NCBI GenBank assembly: GCA_017880775.1
Contig: JADGRQ010000015.1
Span: 22,749 to 86,748, forward strand
Source of the DNA: Burkholderiales bacterium
GTDB lineage: Bacteria > Pseudomonadota > Gammaproteobacteria > Burkholderiales > SG8-39
Reading direction: 5' to 3'
Length of the DNA: 64,000 nucleotides
The notes under the pieces are model-generated. The model saw only the letters and a list, made by a program, of their open reading frames with translations. It was not told where the DNA came from and made no database searches. A program made the translations under genes and the position numbers. Each line of letters begins with the position of its first letter. Position 1 is the stretch's first letter. Positions 55,111-63,978 of the stretch are shown here, one piece after another.

Positions 55111-55160
55111 TCTCTTAGTCCATTCTCAATTGGTGGCAATACTGTACCCGCTCGTGCGGT

Positions 55161-57260
55161 TCAGGCAAGTGTGGGCGCGTGCGCCCGCTCGACCATCGCG
55201 TCGACCACCACGGCGCCCTCGCCGACGGCCCCCACCGTCACCGGGTTCAGGTCGATCGACGCAATCCGGCCTTCTGCAGCGTGGATCAGACGGCCGACGG
55301 CGATGGCGGCCTCCGCCATCGCATCGATATCCAGCGGCGGATCGCCGCGCACACCATCGAGCAGCGGCGCGATGCGCAGGCCCCGCAGCAGTTGCCTGAC
55401 GTCGTCTGCATCGAATGGCGGCACGAGCACGTCGAAATCCTTCAGAACTTCTACATACTTGCCGCCGTCGCCGACGATGACCACCGGTCCAAATATCGGG
55501 TCGACCCGGGCACCGATCATGAATTCCCGGCGTCCTTTGCGCATCGCCGCGACGATCACGCCGTCGCGGGCCGCGCCGAGGTCGGCAAGTTTCTTCCACT
55601 GCACCGCGAAGACTTCTGCGGCTGCGTCAGCCGAGTTGACGTTGAGCGCCACCAGGCCGTGTTCGGACTTGTGCGGAACGTCGGCCGAGCAGGCTTTGAT
55701 CGCCACCGGCGCGCCCAGCGCCTGGAACGCCGCGCGTACCTCTGCAGCGCTGCTGCAAAGCCTGTGCGCAACGACTGGCAGACCGTGACGCTCGAGCAGT
55801 GCAAGACTTTCGGCTTCGTTGAGAAAGGTGCCCATGCCGGCGGGCACCTCGGGCGCTGCACCCCGGGGCCAAGTGACGAATTTCTTGCGCAACAACTCCG
55901 TATGCGAGGCGAGTTGCGACAGGGCGCCCAGCGCCTCGGTCTCGTTGGCGTAGACCGGCACGCCCGCCGCGCGAAACGGCGCGGCGACCGGTTCCTGCCA
56001 AGCCGCCACTGCGACCGGCTTGCCGGTCGCTGCGGCAAACTTCGCCGTATCGCTGGCGAAGGCCTGCACGTCGTAGCCTGCGCCGGCGACCGGGATGTTG
56101 ATGAACACCAGGTCGACCGCCGGGTCCCTGGCGACCGCCGGCAGCACCTCCCCGAAAAGATGACTGTTGGAAAGGAGCGCGGCGGTGATATCGATCGGAT
56201 TGGCGGTGCTGGCGAAGGCGGGCAATTTCTCCCCCAGGGCGCGGCGCGTATCGGCCGCGAGTTCGGCCAGCGGCAGGCCGAATTCCTCGGATGCGTCGGC
56301 CGCCATCACGCAGCTCGCGCCGGAATTGCTGATTACGACCAGGCGGCGAGCTTGCGGCCGCCAGCCTTTCAGGTACATCTCGGCGGCTTGCGCTTGCGCA
56401 TGCGCGTCGCGCGCGCGCCAGATGCCGTGACGGCGGAAGAACGCGCCGACCACGCGGTCCTCGTTGGCGAGCGACCCGGTATGCGAGGAGGCCGCCTTCT
56501 GGCCGCTCGCCGAGCGGCCCGCCTTCACCGCCACGATCGGCAGATCGCGCGCGCGCGCATACGCGGCCGCCTGTGCCAGCAACTTCGGATCGGCAACGCT
56601 TTCCAGATAGAGCAGAAGCAGCTTCACCTGCGGGTCATGCGCGACCGCCCAGGCGAGATCGGATACGGTGACGTCGGCCTCGTTGCCCGTGGCATGCACG
56701 TGGCGCACGCCGATGCCGCGGCCGCGCAGCAGCCCGTAGATCACCGCGCTCATGCCGCCGCTCTGGCTGACGACCGCGACCGGCCCGTCCTGCGGCGGGA
56801 CCTCGATGAATATGGTCGAGAAGCTGGCAACCGCGCCGGTGCCGAAATTGGCGAGTCCCTGGCTGTTCGGCCCGACCACGCGCATTCCCGCGGCCCGCGC
56901 CCGCTCCACCATTGCCTGCTGGACTTTGCAGCCCGCTTCCCCGGTTTCACCGAAGCCGGAGGCAATGACGATCGCGGCCTTGACCCCGCGCGCCGCACAT
57001 TCGTCGACTGCCGCGACCGCTGCGTCGCCGCTGACGATGATGATGGCGAGTTCGGGAACCACCGGCAGCGAATCGAGCGACGCGTAGCTCTTGAGCCCCT
57101 GAATCTCGCTGCGATTGGGATTGATCGGGTAGATCGCGCCCTTGTAGCCGTCGCGCTTCATGTAAAAAATCGGACGGCCGCCGATTTTGTTCGGGTTTTC
57201 GGAGGCGCCGATGATGGCGATCGATTTCGGATCGAGCGCGGATCGGAGCAGATCAGGCAT
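55161..57260 (-). CDS. Acyl-CoA synthetase, NDP-forming type (acetate-CoA ligase family)
   Basis: LDPKSIAIIGASENPNKIGGRPIFYMKRDGYKGAIYPINPNRSEIQGLKSYASLDSLP...VVSQSGGMSAVIYGLLRGRGIGVRHVHATGNEADVT...ATP-grasp C-terminus. Confidence 0.94.
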   Translation of the reverse strand: MPDLLRSALDPKSIAIIGASENPNKIGGRPIFYMKRDGYKGAIYPINPNRSEIQGLKSYASLDSLPVVPELAIIIVSGDAAVAAVDECAARGVKAAIVIASGFGETGEAGCKVQQAMVERARAAGMRVVGPNSQGLANFGTGAVASFSTIFIEVPPQDGPVAVVSQSGGMSAVIYGLLRGRGIGVRHVHATGNEADVTVSDLAWAVAHDPQVKLLLLYLESVADPKLLAQAAAYARARDLPIVAVKAGRSASGQKAASSHTGSLANEDRVVGAFFRRHGIWRARDAHAQAQAAEMYLKGWRPQARRLVVISNSGASCVMAADASEEFGLPLAELAADTRRALGEKLPAFASTANPIDITAALLSNSHLFGEVLPAVARDPAVDLVFINIPVAGAGYDVQAFASDTAKFAAATGKPVAVAAWQEPVAAPFRAAGVPVYANETEALGALSQLASHTELLRKKFVTWPRGAAPEVPAGMGTFLNEAESLALLERHGLPVVAHRLCSSAAEVRAAFQALGAPVAIKACSADVPHKSEHGLVALNVNSADAAAEVFAVQWKKLADLGAARDGVIVAAMRKGRREFMIGARVDPIFGPVVIVGDGGKYVEVLKDFDVLVPPFDADDVRQLLRGLRIAPLLDGVRGDPPLDIDAMAEAAIAVGRLIHAAEGRIASIDLNPVTVGAVGEGAVVVDAMVERAHAPTLA

Positions 57261-57274
57261 GATCGATCGCAGGC

Positions 57275-58255
57275 TCAGTCGAGCGTGGCACCGGAGGCCT
57301 TAACGACTTTTGCCCACTTGTCGACCTCCGATTGCAGGAACACGCCGAACCTGTCCGGCGCGCTCCAGGCAGCGGTGAATCCCTGCGCGGCAAAGCGGTC
57401 CTTGATCTCGGGCAGATCGAGGGTTCTCTTCAGTTCGGCGCTCAGTTTCGCCACCACGTCCTTCGGGGTGCCGGCCGGCGCGAGCAGTCCGTTCCACGCG
57501 ATGGCTTCGTAACCCGGCAACCCCGATTCGGCCACGGTCGGCAGATCCGGCGCGGCCGGTGACCGGGTTGCGCTGGTGACGGCGAATGCCTTCAGCTTGC
57601 CGGTTTTCACGAATGGCATCGCCGAGAGCATCGTGTCGAACATCACCGACGCCTGCCCGCCCATCACGTCGGTCAGCGCGGGCGCGCTGCCCTTGTAGGG
57701 GACGTGGGTCATCTTGATCCCGGCCATGGTGTTGAACAGTTCGGCGGAAAGATGCGTCGACTGGCCGTTGCCGGACGACGCAAAGCTCAGCTCGCCGGGC
57801 TTCGCTTTCGCCAGCGCGATCAGTTCCTTCAGGTTCCTCGCGGGCAGCGATGGATTCGCGACCACCACCAGGGGTCCCGCGGTGAGCTGCGACACCGGCG
57901 CGAAGTCCTTCAGTACGTTGTAGGTCATCGCCTTGAACAGAGACGGGTTGATCGCATGCGCCGTCGTCGCGACCACCAGCGTGTAGCCGTCGGCAGGCGC
58001 GCGAGCGACTGCTTCGGCGCCGATGTTCCCGCCGGCGCCGGGGCGGTTGTCGATCACGAACTGCTGCCCGGTATGTTCCGACAACTTGTTCGCCACCAGG
58101 CGCGCGACGATATCAGTCGGTCCCCCGGGTGGATAGGGAACGACCATCCGTACCGGCTTCGTCGGAAAGCCCTGCGCGATGGCGCCTGTGGCTGCGGCGA
58201 GCGCCATGGCGATGGCCGCGAGCGCAGGTTTGAGAACATGTTGAAAGCTTTGCAT
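57275..58255 (-). CDS. Bug family tripartite tricarboxylate transporter substrate-binding protein
   Basis: FPTKPVRMVVPYPPGGPTDIVARLVANKLSEHTGQQFVIDNRPGAGGNIGAEAVARAPADGYTLVVAT. Confidence 0.94.
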   Translation of the reverse strand: MQSFQHVLKPALAAIAMALAAATGAIAQGFPTKPVRMVVPYPPGGPTDIVARLVANKLSEHTGQQFVIDNRPGAGGNIGAEAVARAPADGYTLVVATTAHAINPSLFKAMTYNVLKDFAPVSQLTAGPLVVVANPSLPARNLKELIALAKAKPGELSFASSGNGQSTHLSAELFNTMAGIKMTHVPYKGSAPALTDVMGGQASVMFDTMLSAMPFVKTGKLKAFAVTSATRSPAAPDLPTVAESGLPGYEAIAWNGLLAPAGTPKDVVAKLSAELKRTLDLPEIKDRFAAQGFTAAWSAPDRFGVFLQSEVDKWAKVVKASGATLD

Positions 58256-58267
58256 GGTGTCTCCGGG

Positions 58268-58621
58268 CTAAGGACGAAAGCGGATCAAGGTCCGCTCGCC
58301 GTGAATGAAGTAATCCGCGACCACGCGATCGCCGATCGCGACCCCGGGCACGGCGTGGCCCATCAGCCGAAACCCCTCGTCCAGATCGACCAGCACGAGC
58401 GCGTAAGGGGCAAGCGCGCGGAACTCTTCCGACGGTGCGCGGGCAACCACGGTGACCGCGAACACCGTGCCCTCACCGCGCGACACGCGCCAGTCGAACC
58501 GATTGCCGTCGCAACTCCGGCATGCATAGCGTGTCAGGGTCTGGACGGCTCCACACGCGACGCAGCACTGGTACCTCAATTCGCGGTGTGCGAGCCCTTC
58601 GATGAACGGCGATGTGCTCAT
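58268..58621 (-). CDS. OB-fold / zinc-ribbon DUF35 protein
   Basis: FIEGLAHRELRYQCCVACGAVQTLTRYACRSCDGNRFDWRVSRGEGTVFAVTVVAR; CxxC...CxxC. Confidence 0.9.
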   Translation of the reverse strand: MSTSPFIEGLAHRELRYQCCVACGAVQTLTRYACRSCDGNRFDWRVSRGEGTVFAVTVVARAPSEEFRALAPYALVLVDLDEGFRLMGHAVPGVAIGDRVVADYFIHGERTLIRFRP

Positions 58622-58633
58622 GACGTTCTCGCG

Positions 58634-59788
58634 TCAATCCTCGCGGCCGAGGATCAGACTGACGTGCGAAGACAGCACGCCGCCGTCGGCGTGGACGAAA
58701 GCGCACCTGCGCTCGGCGATCTGCCGTTCGCCCGCTAGCCCAGCAAGTTGGCGGTAGGCCTCGACCGCGTGCCCCATGCCGCCCGCCACCCCGGAGTGAC
58801 CGAAAGACAACAACCCGCCATGGGTGTTGAGCGGCAAGGCGCCACCGGCCGAAAAGTCGCCCCTGCGAACGCGTGCAGCCGAGCCGCCGCGCGGCGCGAA
58901 GCCCGTCTCCTCGATCAGGATGGCCAGCGTAATGGTGAACGAGTCGTAAATCGCGAGGTAATCGATGTCGCCTGGCTGCAATCCGGCTTCGGCGAACGCG
59001 CGGCCGGCCGCATCGCGCGCGCCGAGATTGAACGTATCGGCAATGGCAGACAGATGTTGGTGCCGGTGCGCCTGGCCTGCGCCGAGTATCGCCACCGCCG
59101 GCGAGCGCCGCGACTCGGCCGAAACAACCAGCGCCATCGCGCCGTCGGAGATCGGACAGCAATCCAGCAGCTTGAGGGGCGATGCGATTGGTTTCGACGC
59201 GAGCACCTGCTCGCGCGTGATCGGCTCCCGCAAATGCGCATCGGGGTGATGCATGGCGTGGCTGCGCATCAGCACCGCCAGCTCGGCCAGGTCGGCCTCG
59301 GTAAGGCCGGTTTCGTGCATGTAGCGCGACGCGAGCAACGCGTAATACGCGGGCACGGATGCGCCATTGGGAACCTCGAAATCCGCGTCTCCGACCTGCG
59401 CCAGGGTCTGGATCGCGCTGTCGCGCGCCTGGCCGCTGAGCCGGTTTTCCCCGCCGACGACGAGCACGTTGCGGCAACGGCCGGAACGCACCAGTTCGCG
59501 CGCGAGCATCAGCATCGCACCCCCGGTGGCACCGCCGAGCTGGACGCTGTGCGCGTAAGCCGGCTGCAGCGAAAAACGCTCGCAGAAGAGAGTCGACAGC
59601 ATCAGGTGCGGCAGGGTGGTCGCATAGCCGCACAGCACGCCGTCCACGGCGGCCGGGCTCATGCAGGCGTCATCGAGCGCGCGCTGCGCCGCCTGCGCCA
59701 TCAGTTCGAGCGCACCGTAGCCCTCGAGCCGGCCGAAGCGGGTGTTGCCGGTGCCGACGATGTAGGCGGGATTGAGTGCAGGAATCAC
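58634..59788 (-). CDS. Thiolase family protein (non-decarboxylating, SCP-x-like)
   Basis: AYIVGTGNTRFGRLEGYGALELMAQAAQRALDDACMSPAAVDGVLCGYATTLPHLMLSTLFCERF...HSVQLGGATGGAMLMLA...NTHGGLLSFGHSGVAGGMGH. Confidence 0.93.
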   Translation of the reverse strand: MIPALNPAYIVGTGNTRFGRLEGYGALELMAQAAQRALDDACMSPAAVDGVLCGYATTLPHLMLSTLFCERFSLQPAYAHSVQLGGATGGAMLMLARELVRSGRCRNVLVVGGENRLSGQARDSAIQTLAQVGDADFEVPNGASVPAYYALLASRYMHETGLTEADLAELAVLMRSHAMHHPDAHLREPITREQVLASKPIASPLKLLDCCPISDGAMALVVSAESRRSPAVAILGAGQAHRHQHLSAIADTFNLGARDAAGRAFAEAGLQPGDIDYLAIYDSFTITLAILIEETGFAPRGGSAARVRRGDFSAGGALPLNTHGGLLSFGHSGVAGGMGHAVEAYRQLAGLAGERQIAERRCAFVHADGGVLSSHVSLILGRED

Positions 59789-59858
59789 GGTGCGCGATCG
59801 GTCAGATTCAGGCTTTGAAAAGTCACCCGCAGATGCAGGTTACATTTTTCTGCCCGAA

Positions 59859-59897
59859 AATCGAAATCGCCAATCGAACAATCAAATAGTGGCGATT
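59859..59897. promoter_or_regulatory. AT-rich region with iterated AATCG and inverted repeat AATCGCCA...TGGCGATT
   Basis: Arms 59865-59872 and 59890-59897; upstream of the PEP-CTERM gene starting at 59960. Confidence 0.4.
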
Positions 59898-59959
59898 GTA
59901 AGAGATTGTGTGTGGGCTAGCGTACCGACCAGCATGCTGGAAACGGAAACAATTCCTAT

Positions 59960-61339
59960 ATGAGCCGCACCTCCCTTCTGCGCTGGACATCGGCCGCAAC
60001 TCTTCTCGTGGGGGGAGTCGTTCTCGGCACGGTTTTGGTCGGACAGGCCGGTAGCATTCTCAACGTTTTTTCCACCAGGAGCGCCGCCCCGCCGAGCGCC
60101 GATCTCACAAGCGACGCGGACAACCAGAATCTGGGGTTTTCGACGGCTGCGTACTCTGGCCGCAACGATTTCGCTCAGCGCGCGAGCAGCGACGCAGCCA
60201 TTTCGAGCCCGGCCGCGCCGAGCAGCCGATTCATCGGGACCCCGGAGTCGCGTTCGGACAACGTCCGGCAAACGTTGCTTGCGGATTCTGAGGCGGTCGG
60301 TCCGGCAACCGGCTTGCGCGCGAGCGGCGATCCGACAGGCGGGACCGGGTTCGCCGCGCCGTCCACTTCGACAAGCAGTTCGACCAGCACCATTGGCGGC
60401 AGCGCACTAACAGGGACGGCGGCAAACTTCGCGCAGCTGGGACCCTGGGGATGGGCCACGTCCGGCTTTTTCAGCGCGGGTGGCGTTGGCGCTTATCCGG
60501 CAAGCACCCCCGCGAGCAGCACGCCTGCGACCTCCACGCCAGCCATTCCGGCCACCACCCCTGCAGCCGTGGCTGCGGTCGGACCGAGCACCCCTGCGGC
60601 CGTGATTGCGGCCGGAACCACGGCGCCGGCATCAGCCGCAACCTCGTCGCCTGTCAACGCTGGCGAGCCGGCGATCATCGCCGCCGCGCCGATACCGCCC
60701 GTCGCCACCGCAACGAGTTTCATTCAGACCGAGGGCAAGACGGTCGTCAACGACGAGCTCGTGCGCGACTCGGTGGACATTCTCGGCGGCCGGCTCGGCG
60801 GAAGCGGCACGATACAGAGCGCGTCAGTCACGATTGGCGCCGGCGCAATACTGGGCCCCGGCAACTCGCCGGGCGTTCTGACGATCAACGGAAACCTGTT
60901 GCAGCTAGGCGAGCTGGAGATCGAGATCGCGGGCAAGAGCACAGTTCCCGTCGAGTACGACGTCCTGCACGTGACCGGCGACGTCACGTTCGCACCGGGT
61001 AGCCTGTTGAAGTTCGTGCTGTACCCCATCTACAGCCCTTCGAGCGGCGACGATTTCGAGTTTCTCTCCGCCAACTCGATCTCAGGGATCGAGAACCTCG
61101 CGTTTGCGATTGCCGGCCTCCCCGCGGATTTCGGCTACCAGGTCTACGAGGAGACTCATGACGGGGAATCAGACCTCTACGTGCGCTTCTACTCCCGTGC
61201 GCAGGGTACCCCATCAGTGGAGGTTGATCAGGAGGTTCTATACCGGGGCACTGCGACTGCGCCTGAACCGTCCACAATGGCGCTCGCTGTTCTGGGACTG
61301 GCCCTCCTCGGGTGGCGTCTGCGCAGGCGGGCCGCCTAA
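59960..61339 (+). CDS. PEP-CTERM sorting domain protein with Ala/Thr/Pro-rich linker
   Basis: N-terminal hydrophobic segment; C-terminus APEPSTMALAVLGLALLGWRLRRRAA; middle GGRLGGSGTIQSASVTIGAGAILGPGNSPGVLTINGNLLQLGELEIEI. Confidence 0.9.
   Translation: MSRTSLLRWTSAATLLVGGVVLGTVLVGQAGSILNVFSTRSAAPPSADLTSDADNQNLGFSTAAYSGRNDFAQRASSDAAISSPAAPSSRFIGTPESRSDNVRQTLLADSEAVGPATGLRASGDPTGGTGFAAPSTSTSSSTSTIGGSALTGTAANFAQLGPWGWATSGFFSAGGVGAYPASTPASSTPATSTPAIPATTPAAVAAVGPSTPAAVIAAGTTAPASAATSSPVNAGEPAIIAAAPIPPVATATSFIQTEGKTVVNDELVRDSVDILGGRLGGSGTIQSASVTIGAGAILGPGNSPGVLTINGNLLQLGELEIEIAGKSTVPVEYDVLHVTGDVTFAPGSLLKFVLYPIYSPSSGDDFEFLSANSISGIENLAFAIAGLPADFGYQVYEETHDGESDLYVRFYSRAQGTPSVEVDQEVLYRGTATAPEPSTMALAVLGLALLGWRLRRRAA
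60556..60621 (+). repeat. 33-nt imperfect tandem repeat (TPAAVxAxGxx, two units)
   Basis: CACCCCTGCAGCCGTGGCTGCGGTCGG at 60556 and CACCCCTGCGGCCGTGATTGCGGCCGG at 60589; encodes TPAAVAAVGPS/TPAAVIAAGTT. Confidence 0.6.
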
Positions 61340-61800
61340 CCGGTCTTCACGCCGGCGTGAGTGGCGGCGACGCCCCACGCGCTGTCCCAGTCCGCGCCCA
61401 GCGCGTCGGTCTCTCGGCCGTCCTTCTCGTAGAACTTGTTGGGGACCTGGAACATCGCAAGCATCAGGCCGCCCTGCGGCCCGCCCCAGGCTTCGTGGCG
61501 GCTGCCGGCCGGGCGCCAGACGTATTGGCCGGCTTTGCATTCGCCCTCGCCGCACACCAAGCTGCCCTCGATGACCCAGGTCTGCTCGATCATCACATGC
61601 GCATGGACTGGCAGCCGCGCGCCGGGCGCGAACCTCATCAGCGCCGTCATCACCCCGCTCGCATGGTCCACGAGCAGCACCTTCGATTCGATTCCCGGAA
61701 AGCGCGTCGTTTCCCACGGCAGCTTCTCGACATCGACAAAGCGCGACGCAAGCGGCGGAAGCTGCGCGTGATCGGAAGCTTTCGGTGTGATTGCGCTCAT
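61336..61800 (-). CDS. Cupin domain protein
   Basis: MTALMRFAPGARLPVHAHVMIEQTWVIEGSLVCGEGECKAGQYVWRPAGSRHEAWGGPQGGLMLAMFQVPNKF. Confidence 0.9.
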   Translation of the reverse strand: MSAITPKASDHAQLPPLASRFVDVEKLPWETTRFPGIESKVLLVDHASGVMTALMRFAPGARLPVHAHVMIEQTWVIEGSLVCGEGECKAGQYVWRPAGSRHEAWGGPQGGLMLAMFQVPNKFYEKDGRETDALGADWDSAWGVAATHAGVKTG

Positions 61801-63236
61801 TTTTTGCGGTGCTCCCCGACGCGGACAATCTTCATGGTGTTGGTGCCGCCGGCCTTGCCGATCGGCTCGCCGATGGTAAGCACGATCAGGTCGCCGTCCT
61901 TCACCAAGCCATTGGACACTAGCACGTTCTCCGCCTCCTGCAGCAGCTCTTCGCGGTCGTGGCCGACGTATTTCACCGCCAGCGGATAGGTGTCGCGCAG
62001 CAGCGCGCAGCGAAAGCGCGTCGAAGTCTGCGTGGTGAGCGCGTAGATCGGCACGCCGCAGTTCAAGCGCGACATCCACAGCGCGGTCGAGCCCGACTCG
62101 GTGAGCGCGGCAATCGCCTTGATCTTGAGATGGAAGGCGGTGAACAGCGCGCCCATCGCGATCGACTGGTCGACGCGCGTGAACACGCGATTGAGGAAGT
62201 CCTGGTCGAGGCTGAGCGGCTGGGATTGCTCCGCCTGGATGCAGATGCGGTCCATCGCCATGATGGCTTCCACCGGATACATGCCGCTCGCGGATTCGGC
62301 CGACAGCATCACCGCATCGGTGCCGTCGAGCACCGCATTGGCGACATCGGACACCTCGGCGCGGGTAGGCACCGGGCTCGCCACCATTGATTCCAGCATC
62401 TGTGTGGCGGTAATGGTGAGCTTGTTGGCCTCGCGCGCCATGCGGATCATGCGCTTTTGCAGCGCCGGAACCGCTGCATCGCCCACTTCGACCGCGAGGT
62501 CGCCGCGCGCCACCATGATCCCGTCCGAGCCGTTCATGATATCCATCAGGATCTTCGGTTCGACTGCCTCGGCGCGCTCGATCTTGGCGATCAGGAAGGC
62601 CTTGCCGCCCGCGGCCCGCATCAACTCGCGCGCCATGTACATGTCGGCCCCCGACTTCGGAAAGGACACCGCCAGGTAGTCCGCGTCCGTCTTCACCGCA
62701 GTCCTGATGTCCTCCATGTCCTTCGCGGTGAGCGCAGGCGCGGTGAGGCCGCCGCCCTGCTTGTTGATGCCCTTGTTGTTGGATAGCACGCCGCCGTGGC
62801 GCACCACGGTGTGCACCTCGTCACCGCGCACCGAGGTGACCTCGAGCATGATGCGGCCGTCGTCGAGCAGCAGCACCGCGCCCTCGGCAACGTCGCGCGG
62901 CAGATCCGGGTAATCGAGGCCGACGCGCTCGTCGTTACCCAGCTCGCAGGCGGCGTCAAGGATGAAATGCTTGCCCTTCTGCAGCACGGTCTTGCCGTTG
63001 GCGAACCTGCCGACGCGGATCTTCGGTCCCTGCAGGTCGCACATGATCGCCACGGTACGGCCGACCTTGCGACCGATCTCCTTCACCATCTCGGCGCGCC
63101 TGAGGTGATCTTCGGCGGTGCCATGCGAGAAGTTGAGCCGCACGACGTCCACGCCGGCACGCATCATGCGCTCCAGCACGACCGGATCGCTCGAGGCGGG
63201 ACCGAGAGTGGCGACGATCTTGGTGCTGCGGAGCAT
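61797..63236 (-). CDS. pyk: Pyruvate kinase
   Basis: MLRSTKIVATLGPASSDPVVLERMMRAGVDVVRLNFSHGTAEDH...IMVARGDLAVEVG...ITATQMLESMVASPVPTRAEVSDVANAVLDGTDAVMLSAESA. Confidence 0.97.
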   Translation of the reverse strand: MLRSTKIVATLGPASSDPVVLERMMRAGVDVVRLNFSHGTAEDHLRRAEMVKEIGRKVGRTVAIMCDLQGPKIRVGRFANGKTVLQKGKHFILDAACELGNDERVGLDYPDLPRDVAEGAVLLLDDGRIMLEVTSVRGDEVHTVVRHGGVLSNNKGINKQGGGLTAPALTAKDMEDIRTAVKTDADYLAVSFPKSGADMYMARELMRAAGGKAFLIAKIERAEAVEPKILMDIMNGSDGIMVARGDLAVEVGDAAVPALQKRMIRMAREANKLTITATQMLESMVASPVPTRAEVSDVANAVLDGTDAVMLSAESASGMYPVEAIMAMDRICIQAEQSQPLSLDQDFLNRVFTRVDQSIAMGALFTAFHLKIKAIAALTESGSTALWMSRLNCGVPIYALTTQTSTRFRCALLRDTYPLAVKYVGHDREELLQEAENVLVSNGLVKDGDLIVLTIGEPIGKAGGTNTMKIVRVGEHRKK

Positions 63237-63306
63237 GCGATGGGCCTGTTGAAATCGAAACCAAGTCTATCATTACGATTTGCAAGTCCATTGCGTGGAT
63301 ACACCG

Positions 63307-63978
63307 ATGAAAAAGGGCCGACGTGCCGCGCTCCGCGCCGCTCTGGCGCTCTCTGCCATTGCGCCGGTCGCGCTCGCTCAGGGACGGCGCGGCCGCGCCT
63401 CGGAGGGCGCGGTGCGAGCAAACTCGCCGGAGGAGCGCCGCATCCTTGACGTGCTCGCTGACGTCTATCGCAATCATCGCTACCTGAGCGTGCCCGAGGA
63501 CGACGGCAGGCTGCTGCGGGTGCTTGCGGAGTCCATTGGTGCGAACCATGCGGTAGAACTCGGCACCTCCACGGGCTACTCGGGCCTATGGCTGCTTCTT
63601 GCGCTGTCAAAGACCGGTGGTCGGCTTACGACGTTCGAGATCGACCGCGAGCGGCACGCGATGGCGCGCTCCAACTTCGAGCGCGCGGGCGTCGCGCAAT
63701 TTGCAACGGCAGTGCTCGGCGACGCGCACGTCGAAGTTACGAAGCTGAAGGATTCGATCGACCTGGTGTTCATCGACGCCGACAAGGAAGGCTACCTCGA
63801 CTACCTGAGGAAACTGCTGCCGCTGGTGCGCGCTGGCGGGCTGGTCGTGGCGCACAACATGGCCTCGCCGCCGCCCGATCCGGCTTATGTGAGCGCGATC
63901 ACCACCGATCCCGCGCTTGAGACCGTGTTCCTCAACATGCATGACGCGGGCGTCGGCGTGACGCTCAAGAAACACTAG
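63307..63978 (+). CDS. O-methyltransferase family protein with predicted signal peptide
   Basis: MKKGRRAALRAALALSAIAPVALAQ then ANHAVELGTSTGYSGLWLLLALSKTGGRLTTFEIDRERHAMARSNFERAGV...IDLVFIDADKEGYLDYLRKLLPLVRAGGLVVAHN. Confidence 0.9.
   Translation: MKKGRRAALRAALALSAIAPVALAQGRRGRASEGAVRANSPEERRILDVLADVYRNHRYLSVPEDDGRLLRVLAESIGANHAVELGTSTGYSGLWLLLALSKTGGRLTTFEIDRERHAMARSNFERAGVAQFATAVLGDAHVEVTKLKDSIDLVFIDADKEGYLDYLRKLLPLVRAGGLVVAHNMASPPPDPAYVSAITTDPALETVFLNMHDAGVGVTLKKH

Noticed and set aside
55179-57512. 777-aa plus-strand ORF opposite the acyl-CoA synthetase
   Set aside because: Arg/His/Ala-rich translation without family motifs, exactly antisense to a clear 699-aa enzyme and the downstream Bug gene; typical GC-rich shadow ORF.
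61326-61340. TAACCGGT at the end of the PEP-CTERM gene resembling the TetR half-site
   Set aside because: Overlaps the stop codon, lacks the second half-site (GGTTA) and is not in a promoter region.
63237-63306. Divergent promoter between pyk and the O-methyltransferase gene (TGATAGACT, TTGCAA)
   Set aside because: Hexamers present but spacing does not fit a sigma70 promoter convincingly.
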